64,000 nucleotides of DNA from contig JBANSL010000006.1 of the NCBI GenBank assembly GCA_037127255.1, forward strand, positions 86,848,107 to 86,912,106, given 5' to 3'. The notes beneath the pieces were generated by a model, which was not told the DNA's origin, made no database searches, and saw only the letters and a program-made list of their open reading frames with translations. This DNA comes from Persicaria tinctoria (lineage: Eukaryota > Streptophyta > Magnoliopsida > Caryophyllales > Polygonaceae). Positions 45,768 to 57,425 of this stretch are shown in pieces. The translations under genes and the position numbers were made by a program. Each line of letters opens with the position of its first letter. The stretch's first letter is position 1.

Positions 45768-48700
45768 ATGGTCGACACCCAGATTATTAGAGGACGCGGG
45801 AGACCACGTGGCTGAGGTCGTGGCCGCATTCCCGAGACAGAGACTGAGACTGAGACCGATGTTAAGGTCGAGATCCCCGGACAGCACGAGGGAGAGGCTG
45901 ATAGGCAGCAGCAGGGATCAGTGATAGAGAGGGCATTACTCGCGTTGCTAGAGCGAGAGAGATCGGCTGGCGTCACCGACTGGGTGAAGAGACTATCACA
46001 GAGTAGCCCGCCTATCTTCGAGGCCGGACCCGGAGAGGATATCGAGCAGTTCTTCAGAGGACTCGAGGGAGTTTTCAGCTTGATTGGAGTACCCGATGAA
46101 GAGAGACAGAGGCTTGCGGCTGGGCAGCTTAAAGGAGATGCTTATGATAGATGGCTTGTCTACTGTGATGATCGTACTGCATGGACCTACGAGGAGTTCA
46201 GGAAGTTGATGCTGAGAGAGTATTGTCCATCTGGGACACAAGCAGCACGAGAGGTTGCGTTCTTCAGCACCCGCTATGACCCACGGCTATCTATTTCCGA
46301 GATTGTCTGCCAGTTCAAGAAGGAGCTCGTCTATTGTGGAAAGGTCTGTAACACCGACGAGATGCGCATCCGCATGCTTTCTATGAGGCTTCCGCCAGAC
46401 GTTCTTCTGATCTCTACCAGCATGGAGGGAATGACATATGACAGATTTCTAGAGATGATCCTCCGCTATGACCAGCAGCTACGTCTGACAGCTGCCACGT
46501 CTTTAGCTTTCCGCACTCCATCTGGTGGAAAGAGGCCACGACCCACGGAGCACAGATTTGATAGGGGCCCAGGGAAGGGGCTAGCGAGAGGAGGATCGAC
46601 TAGCGGGACCACTTGGGCCATTCCAGCTGTACCTGTATCATCACACTGCGAGGCTAGAGTGAGAGTTGTTATCTGCCACAGCTGTCGCGAGGAAGGCCAC
46701 TACCAGACAGACTGCCCTAGGAAGTTCATTTCCTGCTACACGTGTGGAGGGGTAGGACATCGTGCTATCATGTGCCCGCAGGGCGAGAGATCTTCAGTCA
46801 CTCCTGCAGCTTCCGCTTTACGCCTTCCAGAGGCACCGAGACCCGCTCAGATTTCTTATGCACAGGGTCAGGGGAAGGGGACTCCCTCGGGAGCTGGCCG
46901 AGGAGATAGTAGCTACGTAGGTGGCCGAGGAGACAACAGCTTTAAAGGAGGACGAGGTCGAGGTGGAGGTCGAGGTGGAGGTAGAAGAGGAGGTCGAGGC
47001 GGCCGAGGATCTTACCAGCATCAGCAGACACAGTCATCGGCAGGGTTGGCAGGACCAGGCCAGGGCAGAGGTTCTGCACAGCTGGCAGCGATAGCTGTAG
47101 ACACTGATTTCTTACCACCCCCACCGCCCCGCGCGTTCCCGATGCGGAACGACGATTCGACAGCTCCGACTTCCATAGGTACGATATCGTTATGTGGCTC
47201 TACTCTTCGCATTCTATTCGATACCGGGGCAACCCACTGCTTTATAGCAGATTCATGCGTAGCTAGATTTAAACTTATATGTTTGATATGTCCCGCGTTA
47301 GTAGTACGTATGGCGGATGGGGCTAGGGTTAGGACGGGGCGTGAGATCCTAGGATGCCCCATTCGGATAGGAGAGCGAGAGTGGCCCACTGACTTGATAG
47401 TCATGCCACTGAGGACAGACGAGATGATCCTGGGGATGGACTTTATGAACTTCTACGGGGCGATCCTCAACCTGAGGACCCGTACAGTTTCCATCCTCGC
47501 GGAGGATGGGACTGAGCACGAGGTGTGGGGGGACGACCCCAAACGGAACGGAGCCCAGATCAGCGCCGTTCGAGCGGCGAGACTTCTAGACCAGGGATGC
47601 ACGAGCTATTGGTGTTACGCTTTAGAGGTGGATCGCGAGCGACCCAACCTGACAGATGTCCCCGTTGTTAGTGAGTTTGCTGACGTTTTCCCAGACGAGC
47701 TACCAGGACTTCCACCACAGCGAGATGTTGATTTCTCTATACAGTTGGAGCCGGGCACCAAGCCGATTTCGAGGGTCCCGTACAGGATGGCGCCGACAGA
47801 GATGGCCGTGCTGAAGGCACAGTTGGAGGAGCTAGCCGGGAAGGGCTACATTAGGCCGAGTGCTTCGCCGTGGCGAGCACCAGTGTTGTTCGTGAAGAAG
47901 AAGGATGGGTCATTGAGGCTATGCATAGATTACAGAGAGTTGAACCGGGCTACGGTGAAGAACCGTTACCCGTTGCCGAAAATAGACGATTTGATGGATC
48001 AGCTGCAGGGAGTTGTCGTCTTCTCGAAGATAGATTTGCGTTCGGGTTATCACCAGCTGAGGGTGAAGTCAGAGGACATCCCGAAGACGGCCTTCAGGAC
48101 TAGATATGAACACTACGAGTTTGTGGTTATGCCGTTCGGGCTAACCAACGCGCCAGCCGCCTTCATGGAGTTGATGAACAGGGTGTTCATCGATTTTCTT
48201 GACAGATTTGTGGTGGTATTTATCGATGACATCTTGATCTACTCGAGGAGCAGAGAGGAGCATGCTGAGCACCTGAGGATTGTGCTGAGGATTCTGCAGA
48301 AGCATAAACTGTTCGGGAAGTTTAGCAAGTGTGAGTTCTGGCTCTCCGAGGTGATGTTTCTTGGTCATGTTATATCCGCAGTAGGGATATCAGTAGATGC
48401 ATCGAAGGTTGATGCTATCTTTGCTTGGGAGATCCCCAAGAACGTCAGAGACATCAGGTCTTTTCTAGGTTTGGCTAGCTATTACCGACGGTTCGTCGAG
48501 GGCTTCTCCAGCATAGCTAGGCCGGTGACGCAGCTGACGAAGAAGGGAGTACCCTTCGAGTGGAGCCCGGCGTGCCAGGTCAGTTTTGATCTGCTGAAGC
48601 AGAAGTTGACATCCGCGCCAGTGTTAGCACTACCAGAGGGGACGGAGGACTTCGTAGTCTACACGGATGCTTCGAGTTCAGGTTTAGGTTGTGTGCTACA

Positions 48701-50264
48701 GCAGCGGGATCTGATCAGTTCTGGGATAGAGGTCTGGTCACAGCGAGAGAGTGGACAACTGAGTTTCCTAGAGGTTCAGTCAGAGTTGATGGATGAGATC
48801 CTACGAGCGCAGACAGAGTGTCCGCGGATTGCCGATATCCGACAGCGCATGGCCTAGGGCCAATGTAGGTCTTTTCCCGTCCGAGATGATGGGACGCTGA
48901 TGTTGCAGGGACGAGTTGTTGTGCCTGATGTGCACAACCTGAAGCAGAAGATCATGATAGAGGCACATTCCACTCCTTATTCGGTCCATCCGGGATCGAA
49001 TAAGATGTACCAGGACTTGAGGAGGACGTTCTGGTGGCGCAGGATGAAGACTGATGTCGCTTTATTTGTAGCGCGATGTCAGGTCTGCCAGCAGGTGCGG
49101 ATAGAGCACCAGAAGCCCGGAGGGATGACACGATCACTTCCTGACCCTGTGTGGAAGTGGACGGATATCACGATGGACTTCGTGACAGGATTGAGGAGAG
49201 ATGTACGAGGCTTTGATGCGATTTGGGTGGTGGTCGACAGGTTGACCAAGACCGCCCATTTCATTCCGATTCAGGAGACATGGCCTGTGTCTGATTTAGT
49301 CCGAGCTTTTATACAGCATATAGTGAGGTTGCATGGGGTTCCCGAGAGGATAGTATCTGATAGAGATGGCCGCTTCACTTCGAGATTCTGGAGGCAGGTG
49401 CACGAGGCTCTGGGGAGCAAGTTGCATTTCAGCACGGCCTATCACCCGCAGACGGACGGGCAGAGCGAGAGGACGATTCAGACGCTGGAGGATATGCTGA
49501 GGGCTTGTGTTTTGGAGTGGGGGAACCTTTGGGTTCGGTATCTTCCCCTAGTAGAGTTCTCGTACAACAACAGCTATCATTCATCGATCAGGATGGCTCC
49601 TTTTGAGGCGTTGTACGGGAGGCGATGCAAGTCGCCTATCTGCTGGGATGAGCCTGCAGACCGAGTGGGGACACTACCACAGTACGTGCAGGAGGCGACA
49701 GATCAGGTCAGACGGATCCGAGAGCATCTGAGGGTTGCGCACGACCGACAGAAGAAGTATGCTGATAGGCGCAGGATTGAGTTGGCCTTTGAGGTTGGAG
49801 ATCATGTCTGGTTGCGAGTGTCACCGACGAGAGGGATCCGACGATTCGGGATGAAGGGCAAATTGAGCCCTAGATATGTGGGCCCCTTTGAGATCCTCGA
49901 GCGAGTAGGAGAGGTTGCTTACAGAGTTGCTTTACCGCCCCGTTTGGCTGGTATACACGATGTCTTCCACGTGTCACAGCTGAGGAAGTACGAGCCAGAT
50001 CCGAGTCATAGATTGGACTACTCCGGATTAGAGATAGCACCTGACCATACCTTCGTGGAGCATCCGATTGCTGTTCTTGACCGACGGGTCAAGAAGCTGA
50101 GGCGCAGAGAGGTATCGTTGGTACTTATACAGTGGGCTAGGAGAAGCCCCGAGGAGGCCACTTGGGAGACAGATGAGAGTATACGGGCGAGCTATGGATA
50201 TGTATTAGATGAGTTGCTAGCGTCGTATGCACAGCCACGTGCAGATATAGCTTTGACTGCGTGA
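45768..50264 (+). pseudogene. gag-pol: Tekay-type gag-pol polyprotein, broken (copy 2)
   Basis: Single frame from ATG 45768 with stops TGA 45813 and TAG 48855. The Trp codon lost in copy 1 is intact here (CEFWLSE), so 45921-48857 is open for 978 codons covering capsid-like Gag, two CCHC knuckles, RGG-rich segment, protease DTGATHCFI, reverse transcriptase and its connection, and the truncated RNase H. 48858-50264 continues in the same frame with HHCC, D,D,E integrase core, GPF domain and chromodomain (AVLDRRVKKLRRR...EEATWE). After [15 protein letters not shown] the protein jumps to [13 protein letters not shown], omitting most of RNase H. Ordinary Tekay-type elements encode all of this as one continuous polyprotein; this one would need readthrough of two stops and helper RNase H activity. 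Confidence 0.95.
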
Positions 50265-51067
50265 GTGGCCGGTGAGTACCTGGGAGGGGGACCCTTAGCC
50301 GTACTATGTGTGATTGGGTGTTTACCTATGTGATTGAGTGCGCATTTTCTGTGATTGATATGCGTGGTGGGGCCCATGAGCGGTCCTACATGATGTGATT
50401 ATCATTGATGTGTGATACTTTATGATATATTACTGATATGATATCGTTATGATTATGTGATTGTTGTGAGTATGGTCGATAAATGATGGTATGTCGGAAT
50501 ATTGAACCTAGGAAAAGGAATAAGGCTTAGCCTTAGAGGTGGATGTTAATCCACCCTCTGTTTTGATTGAGTCGTAGTGAGATCATGTGTTTGATCCTTA
50601 GAGGTGGATAACCACCTCCCGAGAAGGAGATGAGTCGAGACTAGAAGTGTCTAGGTCTAATGTCGAGTCGGGACGCCAAACACCTTGATTTTGAGATTTA
50701 GTTCGGAAATGAGCAATTTAAGGTTCCAATGTCCGGGTAAACCTATTATACTTCGCGAAGTGGATACGAGCTTTCCACGGGGGCACTCGTGGAATTTTCG
50801 CTAAGACCGAGCGGTAGTGTGATTATCCTCTCGACTTGTGATACTTTCAAGGTTGAGGCGAGATGTGATGGGGGCGCCCATCACATGCTTGATGAAACCT
50901 TCGAGATTATTACGGCCGTGACAAAGGTGGCGTGAGATTCTTGGACGACGCATCCAAGATGATCGTGTGCCTTTTGTTACGATTCAAGGACTCAAGTTTT
51001 AAAACCTTCTCCGCCGGTTTAAACCTTTTTGTCTCGGGGACGAGACTTGTTTTTAGAGGTGGATGAT
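50265..51067 (+). promoter_or_regulatory. Tekay 3' UTR and polypurine tract (copy 2)
   Basis: Non-coding 803 bp. The presumed polypurine tract is TTAGAGGTGGATGA (about 51053-51066) directly before the 3' LTR. Two earlier TTAGAGGTGGA motifs (about 50534 and 50598) form hairpins with following TCCACC/CCACCTC. A palindrome CTTCGCGAAG lies at about 50751. Confidence 0.8.
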
Positions 51068-53586
51068 TGTAAAGACCGGAATTTAATTAATATTTATAAA
51101 ATATCCGTAGGATAATCCGAATATTATCCTCCCTTATGATTATGAAAACCCGGAAAATTTAAAAAAAAATTTATGCCTAGCTTTACATGGATTTAATGAC
51201 GGAAAAATATGCCTAAGCCACTTTTCTCGTATCTTATAAACGTAACGGATTTTAAGCCCAAACCACTTTTCTCGTATCTTATAAACGTAACGGATTTTAC
51301 ATTATGTTAAAGAGGTCATCCACCCAAATTGCCCAACATTGATCCACCAAACCCTTGACTTGTGGCTTGCTTGTGAATGTAGACATTCAACCACTCCCAT
51401 CTCTTCATCTCATCATCACCCATGCTTTGACTCATGAAGCCAACCACCCCTCTCCTCTATAAGCCTGACCCCAAGACTCATGAGGAGCTCAACCAAAGAA
51501 GCCCCACCGTCACTTGAGAGGAGACAGAGAGAGAGAGAAGGAGAGCCTTGCTCCATTTTAGGTCCATTTTGGACAGCCTTCACAAGAAATAGCATAACTC
51601 CCTCCATACTCATCCAAATTGAGAAAACTCGGTGGCCATGGATCCGCCTTGAACCCAGCCTTCCATACATATCTCAAATAAAAAAATCCAAGGTCTTTTG
51701 CCCAGCCAAAATCGTCCATCTTTGAAGCTGCAGAAAACTGTTTTTGAAGGGTCTTGAGAGTTTGACTTGATTTCTTGGTAAGAACCCTTCCTTTCTTCCA
51801 AAACTGAGTTCCAACATGTTTTATAACTCCTTTTCTTCAACTTTGAGTAAGAATCTAAATCATGTTTTGGGATTTTTTGTGACAAAATGGCAAGGTGTTT
51901 GAAAGGTGTTCCGAAGGACTCCCGAGGGTGTTCTTGAGTCGTTTGTGTGGGATTCTTCGAAGGTAATCCCTCATCCGCCTTCCTTCTCTCTAGGAATAGA
52001 TCTTGTGTGCTTGGAAAGGGCTTAGAAAGTGGAGCCTCTATGTGTTTTTGGTTGCGTTTTGTAGCAAACGTCAAGAGACAAAATGGATATATATGCCTCT
52101 GTAATATGGACTTTAATTCCAATCCAACGGTCTGATTCAACTGAAATCTTAATATGATGTTCATGGGAATGTTATCTAACTGTCCTACAAAAATTAGGTC
52201 GAACCAACGGTTGGATCAAGAGTTATTATAATTTTAGTAACCAGTGTTTATAATGACTCGGTTAGAAAACTTGGTTAAGGGAATGCTAAGAATATGGTTA
52301 AATATGTGATGGCATAACCGAAACTTAGAGCATATAAAATACAGAAATGAAGTATACCCATAACTTGGCTTATGATCCGATAAGAAGAAAATCGATTATG
52401 TGATAATACGATATAGATTATAACTGGTTAAGTCCGGATCACTTAACCAAATTGTGTAATCTATAGAATCGTGAACCTCATGTGGATGTATGTTGATTAT
52501 TAGGTTGGGTACCATGCATTAGAATACCACCTAATGAAAGCTTAATGAAATTAATAGGCTCTTGTTGATTGGATCCTTGGTTGTGCACTTTATTGCTTGC
52601 TTATTCTCCGGCCTCCAGGTAAGTCCCCTGGACTTACTCATGATGGATTTATGTGATACTCTTTGTCTTATCGAGAGTCTTCATGCATCACGCGACCTAG
52701 TAACATGTTTAGGAATATAAACTGGTAATATGACGTAGGATGAACTTAGTAAATCCAATAATTCATATGTATGCTATGTTTCTATGGTAGGACGGCCGTC
52801 AAAATCTAAATAAATGACTTATACTCGATGGAACACGAATGAAATGATGAAAGGCTTATGATGAGAAAGAATGAGTATGTTTGAGAAGGATGAGTACGTT
52901 TGAGAAGGATGAGTACGTTTGAGAAGGATGATGATGATGATGATGATGATTATGATGATGATTATGATGATGATACGGGCCCTTGTGTGTTTATTTCGCA
53001 TTTATATATATCTATACACTTGCTTATGTGTTGCATTTTAACATTCATGTAGTTTAAGTATGCCTCTTTATATGGCACGGAGTGTGCATATTTCCGATGA
53101 TTGACCCCGATTTATTTCTTGTTTTTCGATTCAGGTACCCCTTACCCGATATGACTTACTGATGTGGATGGGTGTCGGGACAGACCTTTTGGACGATTAG
53201 AGTGAGGGAGGCGCTTGACATTCGCACTCTTTTGCTCATAAGTTTTATCGTTTTGACCCGGAGTGGCCGTGGCATTTTGTTGTATTTATGATTTCCTCTT
53301 TTATCTCTGTTCAAAACGTTTTCGCGATAGTCTAGGACAGATGAAGCCTCCAACGGGCTTACGATCTTTTCGGGGTTCGCAATCCCCATCTATTGACAAC
53401 TAAATCTTCCGCTTAAATGAACCTAATAATAACTCAACTCGTACTCGGTCGTAAGATCCAAAGCTCACGGAAGAAGATCAAACTTCTTCTATAACGTTCT
53501 CCGATAATCTAGTATTCCGAACCTTATTTACCTTCTAAGTAGGTTTATGGAGGTTAATTCGGGTACTTAAATTTCGGGTCGTTACA
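51068..53586 (+). repeat. 3' LTR of Tekay-type element (copy 2)
   Basis: 2519 bp. Differences from the 5' LTR include loss of 23 bp between TTTTA repeats near 51299, a 24-bp extra segment at 53371-53394 containing GGGG...CCCC, one minisatellite unit fewer, and a longer GAT run (52928-52975). Confidence 0.95.
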
Positions 53587-53591
53587 ACTCC
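53587..53591 (+). other. target site duplication ACTCC (copy 2, right)
   Basis: Matches 42739-42743 exactly, which proves that both LTRs belong to one insertion event. Confidence 0.9.
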
Positions 53592-54130
53592 GCTTCTCTC
53601 TTTCCGTCACCTTTGTTTTATTTAAATTGTCTATGTTTCAATCCGTCGCTTTAATTAGTTTCTTAATTAGTTTAATTAATTTGTCAATCAGTAGATATTG
53701 GAAGAGCATTGCAATATCGGGCAAATATACGGCGTGGTTCTTGATCTTGAGCCCACAGGAGAAGGATTGGGTATCCCAAACGTATCATATCTATCCTTAT
53801 ATTTATATTTACATCTATCCTTATATTTATATTTACATCTATCCATATTCATGTCATTTATATTTCTATCTATCTATGTATTATATATTAATCTATAGTA
53901 GGATTTATTTATCTTATTCATAATTATATCTATCTATATATTATTCATCTATATAATATATCTATCTATATATTTATATATTTACCTACTGAAGAATATC
54001 TATATATTATATCTATTTTAATATATTGTTTCATTTATCTAATTTTCTTATTTTCTATCTTATAGATTATTTCCTTTTCTATTCCAAATAACATATACTT
54101 GTCCATTCCTTATTTTGTGACTAATCAAGC
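53592..54130. repeat. AT-rich sequence with TATC/TATT microsatellites
   Basis: After a 190-bp unclassified stretch, 53785-54060 is low-complexity: two copies of a 24-bp CCTTATATTTATATTTACATCTAT-like unit, then irregular (ATCT)n and (TATA)n. This is host sequence on the right of the Tekay insertion. No gene seen. Confidence 0.8.
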
Positions 54131-56209
54131 CTTTGTCTCCAAGAAAACAAAAGAACCCTAATTTTTCTACTTGAATTTAAATTCCAAAATCTAAGCCTTG
54201 TGTTTCAATCAAAAGCCTTTCTTTCAATCATCCATCAAACACGCTCATCACTACCCTTCATCCATCAAAATTCGATTCTTTTCACACCATCACCATCTAA
54301 GAAAGACCTTGAAACCAAGATTGGATCATCAACTAGCAATTTGGAAGGAGTTTGAACGTTGGATCCTCGACGCCCTTGCTCGGATTCTCGGCTCTACAAC
54401 ACAGGCGCCCGTGATGTGCGCCTATTTTGCCATGTTTTACACTATCTTTTATTCCGAATTTTGTCTATATTTAATAATTTTGTGTTAGGAAAGTATATGA
54501 TTTGTTTATTTTATGTTTATTTGCAATATATAGAGATCTACACAAGTTTCTGTTTAATTTCCCAGAAATCGGAAGGATATTGGAGCAATTCGGAGAAGAA
54601 ATCAAGCTGGACTTTCACTCGATGTCTACTGATCCACTCAACATCTAATGGAGTGAAGTCAAAATTTGGCTAAGTGTTGGAGCAAAGCAAGTCTACGGAA
54701 GGTTCACTCGACGTCTAATGAAGTTCACTCGATGTCTAGTCAAACAAGAACACGTAGAGCCAGAAGAAGCAAGGAGAACTCGACATCACATGCCCCACTC
54801 GGTGTGGAGTGAAGTTCCACTCAAGACCACAAGGTGACTCGATATCGAGTGCATGACTTGATGTATAGTAAAGTTGCAGAGCCCTATGACACGTTTGGCG
54901 AATCCGAATTGAAGGAGAGTTACTTAATTATGAAGAATGAGATCTTTTATTTCCTTGTTAGACTTCTATCCTCATGGGTTAAACATTATTTTACCCTAGG
55001 GAATTTTTATTTGTTTTAATTATTTTAATTAGGAACTTTTTTTCTTTAGAAAGTAGATAGATATTCTCTTTCCTTGGGTAGCAAGGATTAAGACCTATAA
55101 ATAAAACCCTAGGGGTTGAGATTTAGGAATTCAATCTTCCACAAGCAATTGTGCATCACATTGATTAGAGAGAGAGAGAGAGAGGGAGAGTTGGCCGAGA
55201 GCTAGAGAGAGATTTTGGAGCTTTGGTTGTACTCTTTCGACATTATTTTCAATTCAAGTTAGTTTCTTTCCATGCCAATGATGATGTCTATGATGATGAG
55301 GCGCGAGCAACCACCTTACTTCTAGGGTCGGGTCGAGCCCGACGATAGCCATGTAAATATGTTAAAGGTATGATTTTTTATGTGATTTTCATCTTCTATA
55401 CTGTATGCATAATTCTTCTACGAGAGTAGTAGGTAATTCCATATTTATAATATTGAAGAAAAAGTGATCTTATTATGAATTTGGATTAATTATGAAAAAA
55501 GGGATAGTAATACTTAGGGTTTATGCGAGATCCTCTATATTCCTATTTTTTAATAAAGAAAGTTATTTGATGAAAAGCATGCATCTTTTATGAAATTATC
55601 ATAATACTTGCATAGTTATCGTTGTTGTGAATTCCCCGGCTTTGGAAGTTCATTAGTTTATTGATAAAACAACAAAAGCCTTTCTTATTTCTGTTCATCT
55701 TTCTATTCCATCCTATTACTCTTCAGACGTTCTTTTTTGACACCTTTACTTTACGTTCTGTTTCTTCAAATTGACTCAAGATCAACTACTGTCAGTCAAT
55801 ATCAAGTGAACTGAGTCAACATTGAGTATCCTACTCGACGTCGAGTGTGCTCGTGTTGTTTTGCAGGTTGGCACTAGGAATCGACTGCCTTGACTCAACA
55901 TCGATTGGATCCAGTAGACATCGAGTGGCTTTTGGTCGACATTAGAGGAGCTTTTCGAGAGACTAGATCGGTGAGCGCTAACACGCTTCCTCGTGGATCG
56001 ATCCTGATTCCCTACCACTACAGCGGTAGGGATTCTTGTATTTTATTTGCTTGGATAGGGAGTTTGTGTTATTATTTCTATATTTATTTGACTAGTTTTC
56101 CTCCTAACAGCCCGTCACCCCTAAAACCGGCGCCTGCCATCTTTGTAGTGCGAAGATTTTTCATCGTTTCTTGTGAGTTCTCTCATGTTCTTCATTTGTT
56201 TGGTGCATC
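54131..56209 (+). other. leader/LTR-like region of an Athila-like element
   Basis: No protein recognised. Two clusters of CACTCGA(C/T)GTC motifs (54615-54860; 55795-55935), a TATA-box region (55093), (GA)n at 55166-55190, and text immediately before the ORF1 start that fits a retrotransposon leader. The exact LTR limits cannot be fixed because no second LTR is recognisable in the window. Confidence 0.45.
55093..55103 (+). promoter_or_regulatory. TATA box candidate
   Basis: CCTATAAATAA in an otherwise promoter-like setting, followed 70 bp on by (GA)n and pyrimidine-rich leader sequence. Probably the core promoter of the Athila-like LTR. Based on motif only. Confidence 0.45.
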
Positions 56210-57425
56210 ATGTCTATTGTTCCTGATATGTAGAAGCCCTTCTACATGACGAAAGAGCAAGAGGATCGTTGGATCAATCCTGGAAAGAGGAATTATTTCT
56301 CTATAATGTTCTTCGTTCCGGAGACTTTGCACCATCTAGGATTGTTTCAGCATGTTTCTCGGCTTCTGGAGAAAGGTGGTTTGGGTGATTTCATGGATCT
56401 AAGCGCGACCACTTATCCTGAGTTGTTTAGAGAATTCATGGCTACCCTGGATAACTGTTCTGACTTGGAGATTCGATTCTATATGGGGGGTAAGGAATTC
56501 ATGGTGACTAAGGACGTCATTGCACAAGCTTTTGGAGCTACCAAGACGCTTGCAGATTCATGGGGATTTGAACTGGCTGATCCACCAGTGCATGATTCTT
56601 GGATGGTGGCTAATTGTCGATCTTGTCGGTCGGGTGGTAACCATTGTGACTACATGATTACCCATCCTGTTTTGAGATAGTGTTATATGGTGTTGTGTAA
56701 AACATTCTTTGGTGTGACAGATTTTGAATTGGTTACTATGAGAGCCTGAAGTTATACATATTGTTTGACCCCTGAGGCAATGCAAATTCCTGATTGGGTT
56801 TAATTATTTATAGGGAATTGTAATGAGATGATTAGGGCAAAACATGTAAGGTATGATCGTACAATTGATTTTGGATGTTTGGTGTCGTTGATTGCTCGAT
56901 ACTTGAGAGTTCGTCTTGATGGATTGATGCGTCTATATGGTGACACGGTCCACAACATTGCCGCTTTGAACTGGTGGGGCATTATTGTAGCTATTCGGCA
57001 TCCCAGTGGAGCAGAGTGTTTCAGATGGATGGTAGGAGTTTACGGAGAGCATCATCTATACCTTCCTACAAAGCTACTGTATTGTTTCAGACTGGATGAT
57101 TTCAGCATAAGCCATGAGAGCTTTCCATTGCCACTTGAGCCACTTGAAGATAATTCCGAGGGACATGGTCCTGCGGAAACTGATTTGAAAGTAGGGGAGG
57201 AGCATAATGAGAATGAAGAAGAAGAAGATATTGATGCTGATGACGCTGACCCTATCTACGTTGCTATAGATAATCTTTAGCGTCGATTTTTTTGATTTGG
57301 AAAGGAGGAATGAAGATAAGCTCGCAAGTATTTTTTAAAAGATTAATGGTCTTCAAACATTGTTGTTGCGCATAATGGATAGCCTTTAGCGGTAGTTTGG
57401 ATCCCAAACCCCATCTTCGCATTCA
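56210..57425 (+). pseudogene. Athila-like retrotransposon ORF1, degenerate
   Basis: Frame from ATG 56210 (MSIVPDM) with stops TAG 56231, TAG 56678, and later TGA and TAA around 56750-56806. Open pieces are 56246-56680 (TKEQEDRW...; TYPELFREFMATL...; IRFYMGGKEFMVTKDVIAQAFG) and 56828-57280 (FGCLVSLIARYLRV...; an acidic tail rich in Glu/Asp). A short frame-shifted tail continues past a T7 run (LERRNEDKLASIF then KINGLQTLLLRIMDSL, to about 57390). The pattern YPEL.REF...L, the helical repressor-like middle and the acidic tail are those of the plant retrotransposon ORF1 proteins of Athila-type elements; whether this is a gag-side or env-side gene is not settled by the sequence. No pol is adjacent, so the element is incomplete. 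Confidence 0.7.

Larger units (their letters stand above)
42744..53586 (+). mobile_element. Tekay/Del-type chromovirus, full length (copy 2)
   Basis: Complete 10.84-kb Ty3/gypsy element: 5' LTR 42744-45261, primer site, gag-pol 45768-50264, 3' UTR with polypurine tract, and 3' LTR 51068-53586. It is flanked by the 5-bp duplication ACTCC (42739-42743 and 53587-53591). It is structurally complete but coding-defective. The LTRs differ from each other by indels and substitutions, more than the two tandem copies differ, so insertion preceded the 24-kb duplication. Confidence 0.96.

Noticed and set aside
53785..54060. AT-rich repeats considered as telomeric or centromeric arrays.
   Set aside because: Irregular TATC/TATT runs only, no TTTAGGG repeats and no fixed long monomer.
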